Shown here one piece after another: positions 1 through 7,263 of a stretch of DNA of 64,000 nucleotides. This DNA comes from DTKD01 sp050948905 (GTDB lineage: Bacteria; Armatimonadota; UBA5829), in the NCBI GenBank assembly GCA_050948905.1, contig JBMNES010000001.1, positions 496,001 to 560,000 on the forward strand. The letters run 5' to 3'. The translations under genes and the position numbers were made by a program. Each line of letters begins with the position of its first letter. The stretch's first letter is position 1. The notes under the pieces are model-generated. The model had not been told where the DNA came from and made no database searches. It saw only the letters and a list, made by a program, of their open reading frames with translations.

Positions 1-130
1 GGGACCTATTAAGCTGCAAAGCCCTGTTTATTTTTATAGTTCGCTGTGCTCTGTGAAGGATTAACCTCTCCGTTCTATAATAAGCAATCAGGCGTAATCA
101 TGCTCGACAATACAAACAAAAGGGTGAGAA

Positions 131-1717
131 ATGGGTGTGTTTTTGATAAAAGCGCTTAGGCGCTGTTTGCTATCGTGTTTCATTATTCTGCTAGCGTCTA
201 ATATCACTTTCGCTGCAATTGGAATCTATAATTTCTCCGCATCCAAAACCCAATCATCTACGCTCGAAATCACTTACCGGTTGAATTGTCCGGGTACGGT
301 GACCGTTGAGATACTCAATTCTTCTGGCACTGTAATAGACACCCTGGGGCCATTTGAGGAGGCCGCGGGTGTTCAAACACATGAGTGGCAGCCTGCAGAA
401 TCGGGTGGTTCCTATAAAGCCCGCATATCAGCCACCTGTACTCAGGACGGCCAGCCAGGCGAATTGGTACGACTTTCTAGTGGCACCGTATCAAAATCAT
501 TAAGGGGTGTGGCAGTTGATCGCAATCCGGATAGTCCTGCTTATGGCACTATCTACGTAGCAAATGTAAAAGCAAATCGCATTTTGGCTTATTACGCCGA
601 CGGCACCGCTAAAAATTGGGCGGCAGAAAACGCTATCGGGAATTCGCTGCCAACGACGTTCAGCGGAAGCAACTCCGCTCCCTGGGGGTTGGGAGTAGAC
701 CAGTTGGGTAACATCTATGTGGCAAATAAAGCCCTCATCAATGACAGGACAGGCGTCAAAGTCTTCGATCATAACGGCTATGAGCTGCATCATATTTTTA
801 CCAGTGAAAAACAACTGATATACTGGCTGGAAGGGATTTCCACAAGCAACGGCTTGGAAGTCTGCGAGACTATCGATAAATACGTCCGCATCAGCAGTGT
901 CGCAAACCCGGAGTGGGCCACTATAATCGGCCCGTTTGCAAATCTTAATTGCCATCAAATATGCTTCGAGGCCAGCGGCAATGCCTGCTACGTCGCGTGT
1001 GCAGGGGATACACCGGCGGGTCCCGACGTGATGCGCTATGTGCGAGTACCCGGCGGCACCTGGCTACAGGATACCAGTTTTAACACTGGCCTGAGTCAGT
1101 TTATCGGGCCGAGCGACATTCCGGCATCTCGATTTGTAACAGGTGTGAGTTGTTATTCGCCGGAAATCGGCCAGGCAGGCACTGCTTCAGGCATGCTCTG
1201 GGTTGCGTTGAGCTGTAAAAACACTTCATTCGGAGGCAACATTGTCCGACTTAACCTGGACAGCACTTCCTCCGGCCCGGCTTTTTTAAAAGGCCCCAAC
1301 CCTGGAAATAGAATAATCGCAGCAGATGCGGTCGGAAATATTGCTCTTGATGTGGGTACGACAAGTGTCGATGATCTTTGGACTACATGGGGACTATATG
1401 CTGTGGCAGGGGAGACTAATACAGACGTTAGAACCACTAACTCAGTCGTTATAGGCCAGTCGGAACCGGTACAAATAGTATCCAAAATATGCGACTGCCA
1501 CGCCGCACCAGATAATACGCTTGTACAATTCGACTCTGCGAAACCAGTTACGGCAGTATTCGACGGTTGCTTTTACATTCAGGAGCCTGATCACACTTGC
1601 GGCATAAAGGTTGAGTGCGAATCCTCAGTTGAGGTTGGCTCTTTGGCAAAGGTCAAAGGGACTATGAGCACCAATTTGGGGGAACGTGTTCTGGTCGATG
1701 CTATACTGCTGCAATAA
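131..1717 (+). CDS. Secreted NHL-like beta-propeller protein with N-terminal Ig-like and C-terminal OB-like domain
   Basis: The 528-residue product starts with a clear signal peptide (about residues 1-29: two Arg, a long hydrophobic run, then FAA). Residues about 30-112 look like a FlgD-type Ig fold, with a phrase of the kind 'VTVEILNSSG'. Residues about 120-430 contain NHL-like phrases (GVAVD..GTIYVAN, GLGVDQLGNIYVAN), suggesting a beta-propeller. The last 75 residues resemble the small OB-like domain often found at the end of secreted Armatimonadota proteins. The ATG follows AAAGGGTGAGA, a usable ribosome binding site, and a TATAAT lies at 76-81 without a good -35 box. The product is probably exported; substrate and role are unknown. 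The stop lies only 2 bp from the end of the convergent MFS gene, so transcripts must end inside or overlap. Confidence 0.7.
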   Translation: MGVFLIKALRRCLLSCFIILLASNITFAAIGIYNFSASKTQSSTLEITYRLNCPGTVTVEILNSSGTVIDTLGPFEEAAGVQTHEWQPAESGGSYKARISATCTQDGQPGELVRLSSGTVSKSLRGVAVDRNPDSPAYGTIYVANVKANRILAYYADGTAKNWAAENAIGNSLPTTFSGSNSAPWGLGVDQLGNIYVANKALINDRTGVKVFDHNGYELHHIFTSEKQLIYWLEGISTSNGLEVCETIDKYVRISSVANPEWATIIGPFANLNCHQICFEASGNACYVACAGDTPAGPDVMRYVRVPGGTWLQDTSFNTGLSQFIGPSDIPASRFVTGVSCYSPEIGQAGTASGMLWVALSCKNTSFGGNIVRLNLDSTSSGPAFLKGPNPGNRIIAADAVGNIALDVGTTSVDDLWTTWGLYAVAGETNTDVRTTNSVVIGQSEPVQIVSKICDCHAAPDNTLVQFDSAKPVTAVFDGCFYIQEPDHTCGIKVECESSVEVGSLAKVKGTMSTNLGERVLVDAILLQ

Positions 1718-1719
1718 GC

Positions 1720-2898
1720 CTAGGTCTTCGGCCACAAGCGAACCATACCTTTAAACACAAAGGCGCCGGTCAAAAACAGCACTCCAACAAACATGAATAT
1801 TCCTCGATAGCCGAAAAATGACGCTATCTGGCTTGCTATTAACGACGCCGCCAGCGCTCCAAAAGTGCCGGCAGACTGCTGGATTCCATAGGCTCGCCCT
1901 CTGAAATCCTCGGCTACTTTAGTGCAGGTGATTGCGCCAATGGCCGGACTCATCGTGGCCAGGCATACCCCCGAAGCAAAATATAACGCAGCGAACACCC
2001 ACACGTTTCCCGATGCAAACAGCGCAATGGCCCCAATGGCTCCGCCGGTTAAGCCGATTAATATGTTTCGATGATATCCCCATTTCTCCCCTAAACACGA
2101 CCATCTATACGCCGTCAAAACAAACGCGATACCAGGCAGAGAATAGGTCACAGCGGGCAGCCACCAGGGGGCATAGCCTTTGAGAGTCTCCAAATGCAGT
2201 ATCAAAAACGGGTTAATTGAGCTGCCGAACATCCAGGTCAGCATCATCGCGAACATCAACGATGACAGCACAGGAGATCGAAACGCGATTCCGAAGTCTT
2301 GTACGAGGCTTGTCTTTTCGGCTGGGGCAGGCTTATTCGGTTCTTTTACCAGCAGCCATACGACTACGGTGGATATCAAAACCGCCGTGCCGGACACCGC
2401 CATCGAACACCGATACCCCGCCAGCCTGGCCAAAAAAGCCCCGAACGCTGGCCCGACAATTAAGCCCACGTTCGAGGTGCTCTCCAGTATCGCCACATAC
2501 CTGGGCGCTTCCTGTTCGGGTGTGTTTGTGGCGACCAGTGCAAATGAGCCGGGTATAAAGCCAGTCAACGCGCCGTTGAGAAACCTGCACACCACCAACT
2601 GCCAGGGCGCATGGCAAAGGCTCATTCCATAGTATACTCCGGCCAGACAAAATCCAGCGCGGATTATCATCGTCTTCCGGCCGAAGTTGTCGCCGAGCTT
2701 GCCCCAAAACGGCTGCATTACAATAGCCGCCAGCGACTGTGCCGCGAATATCAACCCGACCCACAATTTAAAATGTTTCCCCGTAGCGCCAAGCTCACGA
2801 AGAAACATCGGTAAAAACGGGATGATCTGCTGCCAACTCAATGAGGCCAGCAGCACCGTAACGGACAATATAAATATGTTGCGCCTGTAATAAGGCAT
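1720..2898 (-). CDS. MFS transporter, DHA1-like drug efflux type
   Basis: A 392-residue, very hydrophobic protein with about 12 predicted membrane spans, the size of MFS_1 proteins. The loop between spans 2 and 3 has the family signature (GKLGDNFGRKTMI), and the matching half-way loop between spans 8 and 9 is present (EKWGYHRNI). A motif-C-like Gly/Pro stretch (GLIVGPAFGAFLA) in span 5 is typical of proton-coupled drug antiporters. It acts in the inner membrane; the substrate cannot be told. The ATG is preceded by GGAG at a somewhat long distance. It stands alone, convergent with the upstream secreted-protein gene. Confidence 0.85.
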   Translation of the reverse strand: MPYYRRNIFILSVTVLLASLSWQQIIPFLPMFLRELGATGKHFKLWVGLIFAAQSLAAIVMQPFWGKLGDNFGRKTMIIRAGFCLAGVYYGMSLCHAPWQLVVCRFLNGALTGFIPGSFALVATNTPEQEAPRYVAILESTSNVGLIVGPAFGAFLARLAGYRCSMAVSGTAVLISTVVVWLLVKEPNKPAPAEKTSLVQDFGIAFRSPVLSSLMFAMMLTWMFGSSINPFLILHLETLKGYAPWWLPAVTYSLPGIAFVLTAYRWSCLGEKWGYHRNILIGLTGGAIGAIALFASGNVWVFAALYFASGVCLATMSPAIGAITCTKVAEDFRGRAYGIQQSAGTFGALAASLIASQIASFFGYRGIFMFVGVLFLTGAFVFKGMVRLWPKT

Positions 2899-2977
2899 GA
2901 CAGGGTAGATCTCCGGTTATATTCTACCAGAAAACGCCGTCAACGTGCGCACTACCACCCCGTTTATGTCTATAGAT

Positions 2978-3003
2978 AGGTGGCGATCTCCGAATCGCCA
3001 CCT
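2978..3003. repeat. Dispersed palindrome, GGTGGCGAT family
   Basis: Perfect 9-bp arms GGTGGCGAT and ATCGCCACC around the 6-nt loop CTCCGA. The same palindrome recurs near 27033, 35039, 41071, 41114 and, degenerate, 41147. It is the only recognisable content of the gap between the MFS gene and the small ABC-associated membrane gene. Confidence 0.85.
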
Positions 3004-3033
3004 CTAAGCCCAAAATGCTATCTTATCAGCCTA

Positions 3034-3387
3034 TCATCGAAACCGAATGGCCATAATTAATGCGAAGACTACCATCTGCGCCGCAAAAATCGACGCCCCG
3101 CTCAAAACTCGCGAGGCACTGATTGTGCGCATCGACAGCCTGCACGACCGCAGGCCATCAATCAGCCCCGACGTCGCATCCACCGCCCATTGTGTATACA
3201 AAATCACACCGAGCACCAGGATACAGGCTAATGGGCACAACCAGACGGTAGACAGAGCAAACGCCCATTTTGTGAATAGTATCCGCAGCAGCCCTGCAAC
3301 CACAGGCAGCGCCACAAACAATATATTCAGCCTCTTATGCTTCAGCAGGCGTTTGGTATTGTAGGCGGATAAGACCAGCGTTGTCAT
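3034..3387 (-). CDS. Small membrane protein paired with ABC ATPase, half-size ABC-2-like permease
   Basis: A 117-residue protein with about three hydrophobic segments (roughly 22-38, 44-64 and 94-113). The N-terminal stretch (NTKRLLKHKRLN followed by a membrane span) looks like the start of ABC-2 permeases, and the end (MRTISASRVLSGASI) resembles the short interfacial helix before later spans in that family. At this size it would have to form oligomers or be a remnant. It begins 1 bp after the stop of the upstream ABC ATPase gene (TGA-G-ATG), so the two are surely translated together. Function is inferred from this pairing only. Confidence 0.6.
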   Translation of the reverse strand: MTTLVLSAYNTKRLLKHKRLNILFVALPVVAGLLRILFTKWAFALSTVWLCPLACILVLGVILYTQWAVDATSGLIDGLRSCRLSMRTISASRVLSGASIFAAQMVVFALIMAIRFR

Positions 3388-3388
3388 C

Positions 3389-4312
3389 TCAGCTTACCTT
3401 CTCCTCGCCTGTCCCCGCTGCGACGTGACTTCCGCCCCGCGCCAGCACATCCAGCGCATCCTCCAGCGTCGGCCTTTTAAGATAAACACAGCTCAACTCA
3501 TTGCCGAACTCCGAGAGCAGTTCTCCTATCACCCTCTCGCCATGCGCCACCCGAAACGAGAGAAATCCCTCTTCTTCTCTAATCACCACGGACAAGTGCT
3601 CCTGAATGCGGCTGCGTGTGAGGGGGTTCATATCTCCTAACACGATCATATCCTCCCCCGCCAGCCTCCGAAAATCCTCAGGCCTGCCTAAAAAGACTAT
3701 TCGGCCGCGTGCGATTACGGCAAGCCGGCCGCATATCTCCGCCACTTTGCCCGAACCAGTCAGGATCACAAATGATCTGCCCATCGCGCGTTTAATGTCG
3801 AGGATATAATCCCACACTGTCTCAAAAGTGGCGGGGTCCAGCGAGTCCAGCAGCGAGTCGATAACCAGCACCGGCGATTCGACCATCAGCCCACGGGCGA
3901 TTTCCATTCTGCACAGCTCCCCTGAACTTAACATACCGGCTGGAGTCGAGCGGCTTGCCGACAACCCCAACCGCTGCAGCATCGCGGGAATCTCTTTGCT
4001 GCGACGTTTATAAGGTATCCCGCAGACCGAGGCAAACATATCCAGATTCTCATAGACCGTGTATTCGGCAGCGTACGCAGGTTTGCTCAATGCCACCGCC
4101 ACAGGCTTGGGATCATCGGAGACTCCAATGGTCACGCTTCCAGAGGTCGGTTCCTCAAGCCCGGCAAGCACCCGAGCCAGCATAGTCTTCCCCGATCCCG
4201 ACTTGCCGAGGATTCCTATTATCTCTCCCGCGCCTATTTCAAGGCTAACGTCCCACAAAGCCCAGGTGCCGGCAGCGTGTCTGGATACATTTTCAAGAGT
4301 AAGCACAGCCAT
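3389..4312 (-). CDS. ABC transporter ATP-binding protein with degenerate catalytic motifs
   Basis: The 307-residue product has an N-terminal ABC ATPase domain. Walker A is intact (GKSGSGKT, residues 36-43), and the signature is LSSGE (128-132). Walker B reads VLVID (148-152) but the next residue is Ser153 instead of the catalytic Glu. The D-loop SLDP is kept. The H-loop His is missing (FVILTGSGK around 181-189), and no Gln is visible in the Q-loop region before YTVYENL. This suggests ATP binding with weak or no hydrolysis. About 100 C-terminal residues lie beyond the ATPase core. I chose the ATG at 4312 over an upstream in-frame TTG because the family consensus (LTLENVS) starts there. It is coupled to the small membrane protein downstream. 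Confidence 0.8.
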   Translation of the reverse strand: MAVLTLENVSRHAAGTWALWDVSLEIGAGEIIGILGKSGSGKTMLARVLAGLEEPTSGSVTIGVSDDPKPVAVALSKPAYAAEYTVYENLDMFASVCGIPYKRRSKEIPAMLQRLGLSASRSTPAGMLSSGELCRMEIARGLMVESPVLVIDSLLDSLDPATFETVWDYILDIKRAMGRSFVILTGSGKVAEICGRLAVIARGRIVFLGRPEDFRRLAGEDMIVLGDMNPLTRSRIQEHLSVVIREEEGFLSFRVAHGERVIGELLSEFGNELSCVYLKRPTLEDALDVLARGGSHVAAGTGEEKVS

Positions 4313-4471
4313 AACACAGAGTATATCGCCCCTCCCGCCGATCGTCAAACCTCAAAAACTCAACCAAACGGCTGTGCCCCGTATTGTGATCGGTCTTTGT
4401 GGTTTCCAATCTTCTACTTGTAAAACACAATAGCTTGCACTTTTTCGCTCAGGATGAGATATAATCAGCCT

Positions 4472-7186
4472 ATGAGGCTGCTTGTAATGTGTGTTCTAAC
4501 AATGATATGCGCGTGCTGCGCTTCTGCTGATCGCCCTCCTGTGGTGGTCATATCCACTGCTAACGCGGCGACGGTCAAAATCACGGATACTGCGGGCTAT
4601 GATCCTGCCGCGGATATTTCGTATGAAATTACCCATTGGCCGGATGGCGAGGTGCTGGTCGCGGGCACGGTTTCTGCGCCCGATATTAAGACGGACGCCT
4701 GGGGGCTGCACAGCTTTTCCATCGACGACCTCAGCCCAAAGCTATGGTGGCCGAACGATCCACAGCTTTATGAATTGTCTGTGGTTTCAGAAAACCGCAA
4801 CCTTGGTAAGGTTCGATTCGGCTTTAGGACATTCGAGGCCATAGGAGATAAGCTCTATCTTAACGGCCGAGAGACGTTCCTGCGCGGGGTCCCTATTAAT
4901 CCTCCCGGCAGAGACCTTCCGCCGCAACTTCTTGATGACCGTGACTTCATTCGCGGATACATCAATCTGCTCAAAACAGCGCACGTCAACATGATTCGCA
5001 CTGAGCCGGATAGTTGGATCAGCGAATGTGACGAACTCGGAATGATGCTGTTTGCCGGACATTATGGCGGGGGAGGCAGCAGCCCCATCGCGCCTGCCTT
5101 TGAGAAGAAGCAGGGCTTTTACAGAGACCTTATACTTCGCCTTGCCAGCCACCCGTCCGTGGTCATATATGTATTATCAAACGAAGTCGACTATAACTCC
5201 CCAGAGAGCACCTACAAGCAATACCTGACTCAGGTTTACAACGACCTGCAGTTATTCGACACCACCAGGCCTGTTATCGGCAACGCGGGGTTTGGCTTTG
5301 GTGCGCCTGGCGAAATATTCGATGTTCACCGCTATGCCGGCTGGTATTACGGTAACATCAGCGATTGGCCGTTGGATGCCACGAGCTATATGAAGTTCGC
5401 CAAAAAAGCCGACCAGCCCCTCACCGTCACAGAATGTGTCGCTGCATACACTTCAGATGATTGTGACTATGAGACCATGGGCAAACAGCTCAGTATGATG
5501 ACCAAATGGGTTGGCACGGCAGAAAATCACCGTGCAGCGGCGACGGCATATCAGTCGGAACTCGTCAAACATGTCACGGAATCCCTGCGGCGATATCGCA
5601 CCAGTGAGAGCAACGTGGCGGGGGTATTCCCCTTTACTTATTTCCTGGGTTGGGCGCATGCGGCCAGCGCCGCGGACATTATCGTCAAACCCGCATTTGA
5701 GACCCTTAAAACCGCGTTCCAACCTGTTTTGCTCAGCCCGGAGTGCTGGCACGCGAATCTCTACGCTGGGGATGACTTGAAGTTTAGGCTGTGCCTGGCT
5801 AACGACGACGATCAGGGCCGAGCCGTGGATTCATCAATCGCGGAAATCGATGTCGTATCGTCAGACGGTAAAATAGTGGCTTCCGACACCGTCGATTTCC
5901 CAGCGGTACCGTACTACGCCAATAATTGGGCCGATGTCTCCATTCCCATATCGGCGGATTTACCACGCGATATTTACGACGTCAAATGCAGGCTTCTGGA
6001 TAAATCCAGGCAGACGTTGTCGACCAACGATTTCCAGATATTCGTGACGCCTAAATCATGGATTGCCGCAAAACAGCCAGCCGCGCAGGTCACTTTATTC
6101 GACCCAGCCGGCGATACTGCTGCGGCGCTCGATTATATAGGTATAAAATACTCCACCGTCTCCAGTCTCAAAACCCTGCCGAAAACGGGGCTATTGATAA
6201 TCGGGGAGGAGGCTCTGGCTCCTGGCGTCTACCCGGATAAAAAGGCTGTGCTTGCTTTTCTGGACAGGGGAGGCAAAATACTCTGCCTGCGACAAGATCG
6301 GGAGAAATGGGAGACGAACTGGCTGCCGGCGAATTTATCCACCAAACAACGGCCGCCATATCGCCAGTTGACCTACATCCAGCCGCGGGATAACGATGTT
6401 CTCTTTGCCGATATCACCGAACGAGACCTGCGTTGGTGGAACGACTTGGGCCGGATGGAAGATGGAACTCCGGATATAGGCCCCGTTCTTACCGCTCTGC
6501 GGCCGGAGACAGTCAGCGACCTGAAATGGACCAGAATATGGGCGTCCTGCGATCCGCTGTTAAGCGCCGGCGCCATAGTCGAGGTTCTCCACGGCGATGG
6601 CAGCGTCGTGCTTAGTCAATTCCGAATAGCTCCTCGCATCGACTCCGACCCGTGTGCAGCGAAACTGCTGGGAAACCTGGTTACCTATTCCTCCGGTAAG
6701 AGCGCCGGACTATTGGATCTTACCAAACCGATCGACTGGGACCTTCGCGCATTCCGCACGGGTGCGTTCGTTTCATCTTTGCAGGGCCTTCTGCCGCACT
6801 CCAAAACATATAAGCATAGAGGCACAAGCAAGGGCAGGCTTGGCGACGATCACAGAATCGATGGATTCACCCTGCTGGGTGATTATGATTTTTCCAGCAA
6901 TGGATGGCTGGTTCCGATTCCTGACCCGGAGCCTGAGGGCTGGGGATTTATTTATGGAACATTGAGCTGCAAGGCGAGCAGGTTCGTGGTTTCCCTGACC
7001 AATACAAGCGAAAAAGACGCTAAAATCGCCCTTAAACTTGATGGCAAGCTGGTTGGCTCAACTGTCAGCGTCCCTGCCGGGGCTGCTAAAAATGTCGAAT
7101 GGAAAATAAATCGCGCCCCCGGCCCTGTCACGGTTACCTTGAGAGGTGACCAAAGGCTGGTGATTACGCGAAGCTGGTTCGAGTAG
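4472..7186 (+). CDS. Secreted GH2-like glycoside hydrolase, copy 1 of tandem pair
   Basis: The 904-residue product starts with a signal peptide (MRLLVMCVLTMICACC). After a short Ig-like region comes the GH2 barrel entry (FGFRTFEAIGDKLYLNGRETFLRGV spread over about residues 115-140). The acid/base Glu is probably Glu238 in 'HPSVVIYVLSNE', and the nucleophile is probably Glu321 in 'VTECV'. The usual N-terminal sugar-binding domain of GH2 enzymes is missing. The C-terminal half holds an Ig-like part and a flavodoxin-like, GATase-type fold (LLIIGEEAL ... FLDRGGKILCL), as in beta-galactosidase trimerisation domains. An ATG at 4454 also exists, but the one at 4472 follows AGGATGAG, fits the signal peptide and makes both copies exactly 904 residues long. 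Likely acts on beta-linked plant or microbial glycans outside the cytoplasm; the substrate is unknown. Confidence 0.8.
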   Translation: MRLLVMCVLTMICACCASADRPPVVVISTANAATVKITDTAGYDPAADISYEITHWPDGEVLVAGTVSAPDIKTDAWGLHSFSIDDLSPKLWWPNDPQLYELSVVSENRNLGKVRFGFRTFEAIGDKLYLNGRETFLRGVPINPPGRDLPPQLLDDRDFIRGYINLLKTAHVNMIRTEPDSWISECDELGMMLFAGHYGGGGSSPIAPAFEKKQGFYRDLILRLASHPSVVIYVLSNEVDYNSPESTYKQYLTQVYNDLQLFDTTRPVIGNAGFGFGAPGEIFDVHRYAGWYYGNISDWPLDATSYMKFAKKADQPLTVTECVAAYTSDDCDYETMGKQLSMMTKWVGTAENHRAAATAYQSELVKHVTESLRRYRTSESNVAGVFPFTYFLGWAHAASAADIIVKPAFETLKTAFQPVLLSPECWHANLYAGDDLKFRLCLANDDDQGRAVDSSIAEIDVVSSDGKIVASDTVDFPAVPYYANNWADVSIPISADLPRDIYDVKCRLLDKSRQTLSTNDFQIFVTPKSWIAAKQPAAQVTLFDPAGDTAAALDYIGIKYSTVSSLKTLPKTGLLIIGEEALAPGVYPDKKAVLAFLDRGGKILCLRQDREKWETNWLPANLSTKQRPPYRQLTYIQPRDNDVLFADITERDLRWWNDLGRMEDGTPDIGPVLTALRPETVSDLKWTRIWASCDPLLSAGAIVEVLHGDGSVVLSQFRIAPRIDSDPCAAKLLGNLVTYSSGKSAGLLDLTKPIDWDLRAFRTGAFVSSLQGLLPHSKTYKHRGTSKGRLGDDHRIDGFTLLGDYDFSSNGWLVPIPDPEPEGWGFIYGTLSCKASRFVVSLTNTSEKDAKIALKLDGKLVGSTVSVPAGAAKNVEWKINRAPGPVTVTLRGDQRLVITRSWFE

Positions 7187-7263
7187 TTGGCCTTGTTAAA
7201 AATAGCCTGGAAATGGCGACACTGAAAGTCAGCGCGCCCTTTTGGAGGTCGTATAACCATTCC

